Origin: a virus
Reading direction: 5' to 3' (one strand)
IMG/VR virus record: IMGVR_UViG_3300042691_028354
Location: 22,493 to 86,492 of that record
DNA length: 64,000 bases
The notes beneath the pieces were generated by a model. That model had not been told where the DNA came from. It ran no database searches and saw nothing but the letters and a program-made list of their open reading frames with translations. Positions within the stretch are counted from its first letter, which is position 1, and the number at the start of each line of letters is the position of its first letter. Made by a program: the position numbers and the translations under genes. Of the stretch, positions 28,096 through 37,941 are shown piece after piece.

Positions 28096-28268
28096 ACGAC
28101 CTGATGGGCTCGCCGGACATTCAGACGGCGGCCCGGATGGGGGAGTTGTTCGGCCAAGATCCGATCACACTCCTTGACTGCGACAGGGTCACATGGTTGA
28201 TCCGATTGGCCTGTGCTAAAGTCATAGCACGGGATCGTGAGGAGCAAGCCAAAAGGGCGAAGTCATAA
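28059..28268 (+). CDS. Tail assembly chaperone, -1 frame extension
   Basis: Open without its own clear start. It contains SPDIQTAARMGELFG, WLIRLACAKVIARD and a basic end, the usual second half of the chaperone pair. The shift must occur between 28059 and 28095. I see no canonical X XXY YYZ heptamer there; CGAAAG at 28082-28087 is one candidate. Could instead be translated separately from an internal start. Confidence 0.65.
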   Translation, partial: RRGAGGPYESVVDDLMGSPDIQTAARMGELFGQDPITLLDCDRVTWLIRLACAKVIARDREEQAKRAKS

Positions 28269-28319
28269 GACACTGAGTCATGGCTGCGTTTCAGAACGCC
28301 CCGAGGAGGTGATCCCGTA

Positions 28320-31300
28320 GTGTCTGATGTCGTCATCAAGATTGAAGTCAATGACGCCGACGCGCAGGCAAAGCTCTCAAAGCTTGAAGCTCGCCTGCTT
28401 AGACTGAAGGCTGCGGGGGCCTCTACTGGGGACGCCTTTGATGGTCTCAGTGGTGACATTGACAACACCACGAACTCCTCGTCCAAGTTGAGTAAGTCTC
28501 TCAACGACAACGACAACCATCTCAGAAGACTGGCCAAGTCAACCGGTTACACCGAGAAGGAACTCAAGAGAATCGGCGGCCCATTCAAGATCTTCGGTCG
28601 GGTTCTCGGTGGAGTTGGCAAGTTTGCCAAGTACGCAGCAATCGAGTTCGGCGTGATGAGCATCGTTCTTGGGGGCCTGAAACTTGCCCTTATCGCCGGT
28701 GAGCTTGCAATCAAGGGCTGGAACATGGCCTTGCGCGCAAGTGCGGCCGGCGTGGGCGTTTTTATCGGTGGCGTCGCCACAGCGCTCGCTGCCATCAGGG
28801 AACTCAATAACGCTCGACTCACACCCTTCGCTCGGCAAGCAGGCCAGGTGGCGATGGATGGTCGCGTTGACCTTGTAGGTCCAGTTGGCGGGGTGATGGG
28901 AGACCGTCAGCTGGGCATGTTTGACGACAAGTCGCTCACCGGAGCGATCAGCGCTCAGTTGAGAGCCGGGCAGCAACTTGACGCTCAGTTCAGATCCACT
29001 CTTCAGGTCCTGGGCAACTTTGCCGTTGTGGCTGACGATCCGAACAAGGCCATCGCCGGACTCAGTGGTGCTTTCTCTAAGGCTCGGCAGGAAGGCAGTT
29101 TCACTGAGGACATCATCAAGAGCATCTCCGAGAGTTCGCCAGAACTGGCAAAGGCAATCACAGACTCTGGGATGGGGGTTGATGCCTTCACTCAAGCTCT
29201 TATTGACGGTCGGGTTGATGGACTTGAGGCCTTCACTGATGCCCTAGACGTAGTGAACAACACGCTGATGGGGAAGGCCAAGGGGGCCTTCCGTGCGCTC
29301 AAGGAGCAGCTCACCGAAGTCGGCCAACCACTGGTCGACGGCCTCAAGCCGGCCCTTACCGCAACCGAGCGACTCCTCTCCAACTTCTTATCATCGGTGA
29401 CTCCGGTTATTCAGGACGTACTTGGCCGACTCTTCCCGCAACTTGCTGGATCCGGTGATTCCATCCTCGGCAAGGCACTAGACAAACTCGCCGTCTCAAT
29501 CAATCAAAACCTCCCCAAACTGGAGGGGTTGATGGATCGCTTCAAGGGTGGTTGGAAGGCAGTCGAAGGATTCTTCTCCCGTCTTGCCGACGGCATGACG
29601 AACGCCAGTAGTGGCTTTGACACCCTCTACAACAACATTCTCAAGCCACTCGGTAGTGAAATCTGGAAGACCATCACTCACGCTGTCGAGGGATTCAACG
29701 ACGTCATCAACGATACGTCCGGGGTAAGTGGCAACTTTGCCGACCGGATCTCAAAGATCTTCGATGGTGTGCGCAGTCTGATCGACGGCTTCAACGAGTT
29801 CCGAAAAGCCATTGCCCCATTGGTCGACGCCCTCTTGTCGCTTATGGGGGTCCTCGGCAAACTTCTTGAACTACCTGGCATCGGACTCCTTGCTGCAATG
29901 TTCGGAACAAGCGCAATCATCGGCGGAAAGGCACGCAAAGCGAATACTCGCGGGACAACCGGCAGTGCGAACGCCATGAACAACGTCGCCGGCTTCCTCA
30001 GCATGGGCATGTATAACCCACTCGGTACGCAGCGCACCAAGAATGCCCCTCAGTTTGTACAGGACTACCGGACCCTCAGGGGCATGGGTGATGTCAGTCG
30101 TCGCGAAGCAGCCGGAGTCATCGCTGGTTACGCAGCTGATGGCGTAAAGGCATCGGTCGGTACGGCCGTCAAGGCTGCCGCTCCGACTCTGTTGGCATTG
30201 GGCGGCTCACTTGTGGGTGGAGCGATCCTGAACAACGCCAAACCAAGTGATGCAGGCAGTCAGGTATTCGGGCAGGCCCTCTCCATGGGTGGTCTTGGAG
30301 CGAGCGTCGGATTCATGGCTGGAGGACCTGTCGGTGCAGCCATCGGCGGCGGCATTGGCCTGGCTGTCGGTGGCGTGACTGGCCTCTTCTCCGCTCGGGC
30401 GGCCAGGGACAAGGAGCTCAAGGAGGCACGGGCAAGCGGCGAAGACATGTCCACTGCCGGCATGAACCCGAACCGCCTGTTTGGCTCTGGTGGTGTAGTT
30501 GCTCAAATGAACAAGAATCGCGAAACCATCGCGATGCTCAATCAGTTTGACACCTTCATGACGCAACGCAAGGACCTGTCTACCTCCATTGACAGCAAGC
30601 TGGACGCGTTCTACACGGCAAACAAGGTTTCAGTTGACCGAGCGGGCTTGATGAACGAGGAACTGACTCAGGCGGAAAAGGATGCCAGTGTCGTCGCTGC
30701 GAATCGCGGATTCATTACCGACCTGAAGAACCTTGACCCCACGGCTCGAGCCGAGGCCATCAAGCGACTGAAGGATCTCAGCACTTTGCCAACTGAGATC
30801 AAAGATGAACTTGAAAGGTTCGCTTCCGTAGACGCGAACGTCGGCGGCATTGCCGAAAAGTTCGGCAACAGTGCTGATGAGATCAAGAAGTTCGCTGAGG
30901 GACTGGAAGAAGGAAACCTCAAGTTGGCTAAGGGCAAAGGGGTCCTTGAGAACAACTACCGAACGCTTTCTAACGTCCTCAATCTGACACAGGACGAGGC
31001 CGCCAACTTCGCCGACAACCTGGGCATCAACATGCTTGAAAGGCTCATCACCTTTGAGGATGTTCTAACCGGTCTTGGCTACGCGTTTGATGAGACAGGG
31101 CAGATTCTTGACGATGCCGCAAACAGGTCAGTGGCATCCACTCGACTTCTCAGTGGCGTAATGAAGAGCATCAATAAGGAACTAGATACTCTTCAAAAAG
31201 AAGAGGCCGTCGTCACCAGTCGCACCCAGTTCTTTGGAACCGGAGGCACAGCAGCACAGGTCGCTCAGAATGGTGCCGACTATTTCCAAAGCGTTCTTCA

Positions 31301-32426
31301 GAACGCAACTCAGCAATACATAGACAGCGCCCTTCAGGCAGAGAACGACCCAGCCGCAGTCAAGATGACATTCGAGCAGATGACGCAATCTGTCCTTGAT
31401 CGCCTTGATGCCGACTTCGCGGCCGCCGGCAATGTCAGTGGCGCTGTTGCTGACCGCTTCCGTGCGAACCGAGCCACTGTTGGCGCCGAGTTGGAAAAGG
31501 CGAAAACGCAGTTCGGTCCTCGGATCCAGTACGACTCAGCATTTGCCAAAGATGCTCAGAGCATCCTCAACGCACAGATCGGTGGAGTGCTCACCAAATC
31601 CGGCGGCTTCCAAACTGCCGACGAGTTAGACGCCGCTGGGACAAGTGCCGCACTAGCAATGCGCGACGAGTTGAAAAAGAAGTACCCAAGCATGCAGTTT
31701 GATGAGGCAAACCTGAATGCGATGAAGCGGTTTGTACTTGCGGGTCTGCAAGATGGCACGCCGGCAATGACCAATGCGATGATTACTGGCGCCGACTATT
31801 TGGTTCAAAAACTTGCGACCACTCCGATCACGGTCATCACAAGGACAAGTGATCCGTTTGCCGCCAATCGTAAGGATCCCCTGACGGGAGAAATCCTTAG
31901 CGATGACGAGATCGCTAGACGTGCCGCCGCCGCTGCTGGCGGCAACGTCGCGCCCAAAAAAGACACCTCCACTCCCCGATACGGCAAGGTAGGAGACACC
32001 GCTTCAAGTCAGTTTGAGCGCACCCTCGGCAAGCACATGGCCTTCAACTCCGGCCTGGCCGGGAGTCGCACGATCACCTCGGGCCTGCGCAACTGGGGCC
32101 TTGGTTCACCGTCGTCGGATCACCGCTTCGGAAACGCCTACGACCTCACCGGCGACAACCTCGGCGCCTATGCAGAGTCGGTAAATGGATCAGGCGGCTT
32201 CGCTGAGTTCCACGGAGCAGCAGGTACTCGACACCTTCACGTTGTGCCGCCAGCCGGCGATACGGCAACCGCCATGGCTGGAGCCATGAGTGGGATGGTG
32301 AGTGGCGGATCCAACACCTACAACATCAGTGTTGTCGGAGGACCCGGCACCGACGAGGCCGAACTTGCCCGTCGTGTCATGGCCGAGATCGAGCGACGCG
32401 AACGTGATCGACAGGAGCGCCGCTGA
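28320..32426 (+). CDS. Tape measure protein with M15-like peptidase C-terminus
   Basis: A 1368-aa protein. The N-terminal 110 residues are coiled coil. Hydrophobic segments follow at about 115-160, 510-540 and 640-700, and long helices to about residue 1230. The last 100 residues resemble a D,D-peptidase: SGLRNWGLGSPSSDHRFGNAYDLTG and, near the end, TRHLHVV, i.e. the zinc set H-x6-D ... H. That end would cut host peptidoglycan during DNA entry. Its length sets tail length. GAGGAGG-type site before the GTG start. Confidence 0.9.
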   Translation: MSDVVIKIEVNDADAQAKLSKLEARLLRLKAAGASTGDAFDGLSGDIDNTTNSSSKLSKSLNDNDNHLRRLAKSTGYTEKELKRIGGPFKIFGRVLGGVGKFAKYAAIEFGVMSIVLGGLKLALIAGELAIKGWNMALRASAAGVGVFIGGVATALAAIRELNNARLTPFARQAGQVAMDGRVDLVGPVGGVMGDRQLGMFDDKSLTGAISAQLRAGQQLDAQFRSTLQVLGNFAVVADDPNKAIAGLSGAFSKARQEGSFTEDIIKSISESSPELAKAITDSGMGVDAFTQALIDGRVDGLEAFTDALDVVNNTLMGKAKGAFRALKEQLTEVGQPLVDGLKPALTATERLLSNFLSSVTPVIQDVLGRLFPQLAGSGDSILGKALDKLAVSINQNLPKLEGLMDRFKGGWKAVEGFFSRLADGMTNASSGFDTLYNNILKPLGSEIWKTITHAVEGFNDVINDTSGVSGNFADRISKIFDGVRSLIDGFNEFRKAIAPLVDALLSLMGVLGKLLELPGIGLLAAMFGTSAIIGGKARKANTRGTTGSANAMNNVAGFLSMGMYNPLGTQRTKNAPQFVQDYRTLRGMGDVSRREAAGVIAGYAADGVKASVGTAVKAAAPTLLALGGSLVGGAILNNAKPSDAGSQVFGQALSMGGLGASVGFMAGGPVGAAIGGGIGLAVGGVTGLFSARAARDKELKEARASGEDMSTAGMNPNRLFGSGGVVAQMNKNRETIAMLNQFDTFMTQRKDLSTSIDSKLDAFYTANKVSVDRAGLMNEELTQAEKDASVVAANRGFITDLKNLDPTARAEAIKRLKDLSTLPTEIKDELERFASVDANVGGIAEKFGNSADEIKKFAEGLEEGNLKLAKGKGVLENNYRTLSNVLNLTQDEAANFADNLGINMLERLITFEDVLTGLGYAFDETGQILDDAANRSVASTRLLSGVMKSINKELDTLQKEEAVVTSRTQFFGTGGTAAQVAQNGADYFQSVLQNATQQYIDSALQAENDPAAVKMTFEQMTQSVLDRLDADFAAAGNVSGAVADRFRANRATVGAELEKAKTQFGPRIQYDSAFAKDAQSILNAQIGGVLTKSGGFQTADELDAAGTSAALAMRDELKKKYPSMQFDEANLNAMKRFVLAGLQDGTPAMTNAMITGADYLVQKLATTPITVITRTSDPFAANRKDPLTGEILSDDEIARRAAAAAGGNVAPKKDTSTPRYGKVGDTASSQFERTLGKHMAFNSGLAGSRTITSGLRNWGLGSPSSDHRFGNAYDLTGDNLGAYAESVNGSGGFAEFHGAAGTRHLHVVPPAGDTATAMAGAMSGMVSGGSNTYNISVVGGPGTDEAELARRVMAEIERRERDRQERR

Positions 32427-33139
32427 TGGCCATCTCTCAGATCTTCACTGGGGAGTTCAACTACACGGACTCACCCGATCGAATCCTGCGCTCACTCAAC
32501 GGCGAGCAGTTTGCTCCCGGCGCTCTCTCTACCGCCGATGCCAACGTGCGACAGGTAACGATCCGCACCGTGCAGTCAATCAACTTCTTCGGCTCAACCC
32601 TTGTTCCATCGGTCACTTTCCCCCTTGCGCCGAACGATGTTTCGTTCTCCGACTTGGCGGACCGCTATGAAGAAATCGAACGTCCAGGGCGCGATCCACT
32701 GGTCTACAAGTCCGGTGCCCGCAACCCCAAGATGGAACTCCGACTTCTACTCACGGCCAATGACAACCGAGGCTCGGCGTCCATGGAGTTTGGACTTGTG
32801 TGGCTTCGATTGGTTGCTCGAGTTGACATCGACGTGATTCTGATCGGCATGGGACTGATGTCATCGTCGGCCCGATACCGGGTGACGGAACTCAGTGCTT
32901 CTGCGGTTCGACTCAATCCGAATCAGGAAATCACCGCCGCTGAAGTCAGTCTTTCGCTTGTTGAAGTACCCCAAGTGGTTCAGAGTCGAGCAACAGTGCC
33001 TGGAGCAACTGCCATCAAGGATGTTCCTGCGCCTGCTGGCGGCTTCCTGTCCGCTCAGGGTCGAACCGAGGCCGTACCTACCTACAGTCGCACTTCAAAC
33101 GCCGTCACGACGTGGAGCGCCCTTCGGGAGCTCGGGTAA
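32426..33139 (+). CDS. Baseplate/tail-tip protein
   Basis: A 237-aa protein. VTFPLAPNDVSFSDLADRYEEIERPGR and PLVYKSGARN match the pattern of tube-hub adaptor proteins encoded after the tape measure. No LysM domain recognised. TAATG coupling to the next gene. Confidence 0.65.
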   Translation: MAISQIFTGEFNYTDSPDRILRSLNGEQFAPGALSTADANVRQVTIRTVQSINFFGSTLVPSVTFPLAPNDVSFSDLADRYEEIERPGRDPLVYKSGARNPKMELRLLLTANDNRGSASMEFGLVWLRLVARVDIDVILIGMGLMSSSARYRVTELSASAVRLNPNQEITAAEVSLSLVEVPQVVQSRATVPGATAIKDVPAPAGGFLSAQGRTEAVPTYSRTSNAVTTWSALRELG

Positions 33140-34362
33140 TGGCTAGTGCGCAGACGATCGGAAATGTGATCGTTGAGACACCACAAGGTCTTGTCGACGT
33201 TGGCGAGTACTGCGCCGAAGGCGAGCTTGAGTGGTCAATGGACTCCGTGTCTCAGGTGACATTCAAGATCATTGATCGCGATCTCAAGATGCTGTCAAAG
33301 GGCTTCTTTACTCTTCGACAACTCGTCTACTTCGCGATCTCGGCCTGGGAGATCTCTGGGGTAGAGATCGGATCTCAAAATGGGATTGAGGCAGTCACGA
33401 TTCAGTGTCGATCCCACAATGCGCAGCGATTGAAGTATGAGAAGGGAAATGCTCTCTTCACTGGTGGCAACGCCAGCTCATACGCCGCATCAAAGGCGCG
33501 CCAGTATGGAATGAGGCCTTTCGTTGAGAACAGCCCTCCGAAGGAGAACATCACCCAAAGTTCCAACCCCTTCTTCGAGGAATCCGTATGGGACGTTCTG
33601 CGGAAGAACGCAGGCGAGGACGACTACGTCCTCTTTGAGACCAACAACACCCTCTTCTACTGTTCCGAGCAGTTTCTTCTCGGGAAGTTTGCGGTAGTCG
33701 ATTACTCGATGTTTGGCCCTGGGCAGTTTTTGTTCACGCCAATAAAGTGGCGACCAAACCCCGCTTGGGCTCCGCAGTATCAGAAGATCGCATCGCCTCA
33801 AGGACGTCCAGCGGTTTCGTTCGGAGCAAAGAGCAACGCATGGGTGGCTTATGCCCAAAGGGTCCTTATCGAGCGGGCCGGCAAGTTGATCTATGACCCA
33901 CCCGGTGACTACGGACTCAGCACCCGTCAAGCGGTTGCCGACATCCAGTCCTTCTTCCGCACCGGAGGCGATTGGAACGTCATTGACTGGCGCACTTGGG
34001 GTGTTATTGACTTCTTCGCCAACTTCTATGAGCTCTTTCCTGACCGGTATGCAATGACATCCATTGACATCCCCAACGCACGCAAGAGTGAAGACGCCAA
34101 ATGGTCTGCAACACTGGACCTTGAGTTGCCCTACACCGAGGGTTTCTATCTTCGTCCCGGCATGACACTGAGACTTGACGAAGTCCCCGAGTTCACCTGG
34201 TACTACTTGGTTCGATCGGTCAACGTCCGATTGGGGACCAACGAACCGGTGAGAATCTCGGCCTCAACCCCGAACTTGCCTCGAGACGATCTCCTCAAGG
34301 CCCTTGATCGTCTAGGTCGCATCAGCGCTTCGGGTGGCGGCTTCGCTACAGTTGCGGGTTAG
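33139..34362 (+). CDS. Baseplate hub protein with peptidoglycan-binding-like insert
   Basis: A 407-aa protein of the gpD/XkdQ type: N-terminal LEWSMDSVSQVTFKIID, then VWDVLRKNAGEDDYVLFETN. Residues about 227-290 resemble a peptidoglycan-binding domain (NAWVAYAQRVLIER, YGLSTRQAVADIQSFF) inserted in the hub fold. ATG 33139 overlaps the previous stop. Confidence 0.72.
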   Translation: MASAQTIGNVIVETPQGLVDVGEYCAEGELEWSMDSVSQVTFKIIDRDLKMLSKGFFTLRQLVYFAISAWEISGVEIGSQNGIEAVTIQCRSHNAQRLKYEKGNALFTGGNASSYAASKARQYGMRPFVENSPPKENITQSSNPFFEESVWDVLRKNAGEDDYVLFETNNTLFYCSEQFLLGKFAVVDYSMFGPGQFLFTPIKWRPNPAWAPQYQKIASPQGRPAVSFGAKSNAWVAYAQRVLIERAGKLIYDPPGDYGLSTRQAVADIQSFFRTGGDWNVIDWRTWGVIDFFANFYELFPDRYAMTSIDIPNARKSEDAKWSATLDLELPYTEGFYLRPGMTLRLDEVPEFTWYYLVRSVNVRLGTNEPVRISASTPNLPRDDLLKALDRLGRISASGGGFATVAG

Positions 34363-34367
34363 TTCCT

Positions 34368-37300
34368 ATGCCCATCAACCCGACTAGATCAGTCTCTACA
34401 GCATCTACACCAACCGGGATCTACCTCGGTCAGATTGTCGCGATCAGTAACGAGATCGGCCGGCTTGACGTCATGGTCAGACGACTGGCTGGCGATGCCG
34501 TGTTCCGAGGGGTTGATTACGTCGACTCTGGGTTCACCACAGCCCCCAAGGTGGGCGAGTTTGTCGCTGTCAGTTTCGTCGAAGGTCGCACCGAGAAGAT
34601 CATCGTGCTCGGCCGGCTCCGGTCCGCGGTTGGTGATCCCGAAGTTGATCAAACCGGAGCCGAAGAAGGATCCATCCTGCTCCACGATGGAGCTCGCTGG
34701 TCCGTCGGTGAGGTAATCGGCACCGTCGGCAAGGTGGATGTCACTGTCGATGACGGCCAAATCGTCCTGACCCTGCCCCCCAACGTGAGCATCACCGGAG
34801 ACCTTTTCGTCTCGGGAGATCTCACAGTCACCGGAACCACTACGACCGTTGATGCCGTCACGGTGGACGATCCCATCATCACCATTGGGGGCGAGTCTCC
34901 ACTTGCTAGCGATGACAACCTTGATCGAGGCGTGCAGTTCTCTTGGCATACCGGCTCTGCTGCCCGTAGTGGGTTCTTCGGCTTCGATGACTCGAGTGGA
35001 AAGTTCACCTTCATCCCGAACGCCACCATCACTGGCAACGTCGTGTCGGGTACCAAGGGCACACTTGACGCCAACATTGAGTGGACTGACGTACTCAACA
35101 AACCGGACCCCGTCGTCACGGTAACCCTCACCGGCGACGTCACTGGGACCGCCAACACGACACTCACCGATCTGGCAAGCGGGACAGTCTCAGTGTCCAC
35201 CACGATCGCAGCCAACTCCGTAGCCCTCGGAACGGATACCACCGGCAACTACGTAGCGTCGCTCGTAGCCGGAACAAACGTCACTTTGGCAAACAACTCC
35301 GGCGAAGGGGCCACTCCCTCAATCACGGTCAGTGGCACCCTCACCGACATCAACTCGATCTCGTCACCTGACTTCATCCAGTTTGACACCACGGCGACCG
35401 AGGCATCCACTGTTGGCAAACTCACTTGGAACGACACCGACGGAACACTTGACCTGGGCTTGAAGGGTGGAGTCAGCGTCCTCCAACTCGGTCAGGAGTC
35501 CCTTGTCCGTGTTCTGAACAACACTGGGTCAACATTGGCCAATGGTCAGGTCGTGCGCGTTGCTGGCTCACAGGGTCAGCGTCTGACCGTCGCTCTCGCA
35601 ACGGCAGCGAGTGAAGCTGGGTCATCCAAGACCCTTGGTGTTGTCACGGAAACGATCGCGGACGGACACTCCGGCTTCGTGACCACCGAAGGCTTGGTCA
35701 GGGGCCTGAACACAAGTGCCCTCACCGAAGGTTCGCTGATCTGGCTGAGTACCACGGCTGGAGGAATGACGACGACCCGACCGACGGCACCCAATCACGG
35801 GGTCCTAGTCGGACTCTGCACACATCAAAGCAGTGGTACCTCTGGGTCAATCTTCGTAAAGGTTCAGAATGGGTTTGAACTTGAGGAGCTCCACGATGTC
35901 TCTCTAACTTCTCCCAGCTCCGGCCAGTTCCTGAAGTACAACGGATCACTTTGGGTCAATGACGCGATCGACCTTGCCACCGACACGGTGGGGGACTACA
36001 TCGCCTCCATCACCGGTACTTCTAATCAAGTCACCGTTACGGGGTCTGGAGGGGAATCGGCTGCGGTCACTTTGTCCCTCCCACAAAGCATTGCAACCAC
36101 GTCATCACCAACCTTTGCCGCCGTCACCACGACGGGAGTGGCTTCGGTCGGGGGGGACCTTGGCGTCACCGGCAACATCACCGTCACGGGCAACCTAACT
36201 GTCAACGGAACGACCACGACAGTCAACTCTACGACGGTCACCATTGACGACCCGATCCTTACCCTCGGCGGGGACACCGCCCCGACTGTCGATGACAACA
36301 AAGATCGCGGCATCGAGTTCCGGTACTACGACACTGCTGCCCGGATCGGGTTCTTCGGGTACGACGACTCGAGTGGCAAGTTCGCTTTCCTGCTCAATGC
36401 GACCAACACCTCCGAGGTCTTCTCGGGAACCAAGGCCGAGATTGACGCAACCGTCGACTGGTCCAACATCGCCTCCAAGCCTGATCCGGTGATAACGGTG
36501 ACACTCACCGGGGACGTCACGGGTACAGCGAATGCGACTCTCACCGATCTTGCCAGTGGGACGGTCTCGGTGGCAACGACGATCACTGGCAACTCTGTGA
36601 CCCTCGGGACCGACACGATTGGTGACTATGTAGCGACGCTCAGTGCCGGCACCGGCGTCTCGGTCAGTGGGTCAGGCACCGAGGGTCGAGCGGCGACTGT
36701 TGCGATTGGTCAGGATGTTGGAACGTCAGCGACACCCACGTTTGGTCGTCTCACACTGAGCCAAGCAACGGGTACCGCCCCGATGACGGTGAGCTCGACC
36801 ACCGCAGTCACGAATCTCAACGCCGACCTTCTTGACGGCCAGCACGGATCTTGGTGGGTTCCAACCGGAGCCATCATGCAATACGCCATGTCCACGGCCC
36901 CGGCAGGCTGGCTGCTTTGCGACGGTTCGCCAAAGCTCAAGGCTGACTATCCAGATCTGTGGGCATTGCTCGGAAACACTTACGGCACATCAAACACCAC
37001 TCAGTTCTACCTCCCTGACCTTCGAGGCCGAGTCGCCGTTGGCCTTGACAACATGGGCGGTACTGATGCCGATCGACTCGGTGTCACCAATGTCCTGGGT
37101 GGGTCTGGGGGAGTCCAAACGGTCACACTTGCCGACACACAGATCCCCACCCATACCCACAGCAACGCCCTGGGTGGTACCACGACGTTCGCCACCAGCG
37201 GCCACAGTCACTACGAAGGAAACCTTCGAGCCGCCATCGGTGCTGCCAATGGTGATGCGGTGACCATAGCGTATGTCGCTGAATCAACCTCAGTGGTCGC

Positions 37301-37538
37301 ATCAGGGCGCGGCCCGTCTTCAGTAAGCTCCTACATCGTTTCTGGGGCATCGTTCTACAACGGAGCGTTTGGTCCTCTAGCGTTCAACCATCACACACGC
37401 GTCTACGGGCAAACTGACTCGGTTGTATCTGGGGGTACTGCCACGGTGACCTTGACTAATGGCGGTACGACCGGCGGGGGAGGCTCTCATGACAACATGC
37501 AGCCCTACCTGCTGACCTGCTACATCATCAAGACCTAG
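34368..37538 (+). CDS. Spike-fibre fusion: gpV-like N-domain, repeats, tail collar
   Basis: A 1056-aa protein. Residues 15-90 look like a gpV/gp5-type OB domain (GIYLGQIVAISNE, PKVGEFVAVSFVEG, KIIVLGRL). Two copies of a fibre module follow, each with a TVTGTTTTV or TVNGTTTTV turn, a D-D-N-x-D-R-G motif, G-F-F-G-[FY]-D-D-S-S-G-K-F and DPV-TVTLTGDVTGTAN. The C-terminus is a collar domain: [36 protein letters not shown] and DNMQPYLLTCYIIK. The same module occurs once in the fibre at 47534. Probably central spike and host-facing tip in one chain. Confidence 0.85.
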   Translation: MPINPTRSVSTASTPTGIYLGQIVAISNEIGRLDVMVRRLAGDAVFRGVDYVDSGFTTAPKVGEFVAVSFVEGRTEKIIVLGRLRSAVGDPEVDQTGAEEGSILLHDGARWSVGEVIGTVGKVDVTVDDGQIVLTLPPNVSITGDLFVSGDLTVTGTTTTVDAVTVDDPIITIGGESPLASDDNLDRGVQFSWHTGSAARSGFFGFDDSSGKFTFIPNATITGNVVSGTKGTLDANIEWTDVLNKPDPVVTVTLTGDVTGTANTTLTDLASGTVSVSTTIAANSVALGTDTTGNYVASLVAGTNVTLANNSGEGATPSITVSGTLTDINSISSPDFIQFDTTATEASTVGKLTWNDTDGTLDLGLKGGVSVLQLGQESLVRVLNNTGSTLANGQVVRVAGSQGQRLTVALATAASEAGSSKTLGVVTETIADGHSGFVTTEGLVRGLNTSALTEGSLIWLSTTAGGMTTTRPTAPNHGVLVGLCTHQSSGTSGSIFVKVQNGFELEELHDVSLTSPSSGQFLKYNGSLWVNDAIDLATDTVGDYIASITGTSNQVTVTGSGGESAAVTLSLPQSIATTSSPTFAAVTTTGVASVGGDLGVTGNITVTGNLTVNGTTTTVNSTTVTIDDPILTLGGDTAPTVDDNKDRGIEFRYYDTAARIGFFGYDDSSGKFAFLLNATNTSEVFSGTKAEIDATVDWSNIASKPDPVITVTLTGDVTGTANATLTDLASGTVSVATTITGNSVTLGTDTIGDYVATLSAGTGVSVSGSGTEGRAATVAIGQDVGTSATPTFGRLTLSQATGTAPMTVSSTTAVTNLNADLLDGQHGSWWVPTGAIMQYAMSTAPAGWLLCDGSPKLKADYPDLWALLGNTYGTSNTTQFYLPDLRGRVAVGLDNMGGTDADRLGVTNVLGGSGGVQTVTLADTQIPTHTHSNALGGTTTFATSGHSHYEGNLRAAIGAANGDAVTIAYVAESTSVVASGRGPSSVSSYIVSGASFYNGAFGPLAFNHHTRVYGQTDSVVSGGTATVTLTNGGTTGGGGSHDNMQPYLLTCYIIKT

Positions 37539-37599
37539 GCCCATTCCTGAGTCACCTGAATACAGTAGTAGTACATGGCAACCCGCTGATCTGTGCTAG

Positions 37600-37941
37600 A
37601 TGGGTGTTGCTTCGTGGAAGAATGGGCCTGTGGACGTACTAGCTTTCCCTTTCCGTTTCAATACGGATGGCACTCCCGTCAAGGTAGTTCAGGACTCTGA
37701 GGCGCATCATGCCCAGCAGTTGGCCGCGCTTGTTCGCACTATGCCGGGAGAACTTCCACTGGCTCCTCAGTACGGCGTTCCTGATCCAACCTTTGACGGT
37801 CTTGATCCTGGCGCAATCGCGGCAGCAGCAGCGCTATTTCATCCGACGATCGTTATCAACGACATAGCAATCTACGCCACTCGAACCGGCCGCATAGCGG
37901 TTCAAGTTGACTTCGGTACCCAAGGCTCGGTGACCCAATGA
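37600..37941 (+). CDS. gp25-like baseplate wedge protein
   Basis: A 113-aa protein with lysozyme-like gp25 pattern: FPFRFNTDGTPVKVVQD, QQLAALVRTMPGELPLAPQYG and PDPTF. ATG 37600 has no site; GTG 37630 follows GGAAGAA and is a good alternative. Overlaps the J gene by ATGA. Confidence 0.82.
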   Translation: MGVASWKNGPVDVLAFPFRFNTDGTPVKVVQDSEAHHAQQLAALVRTMPGELPLAPQYGVPDPTFDGLDPGAIAAAAALFHPTIVINDIAIYATRTGRIAVQVDFGTQGSVTQ

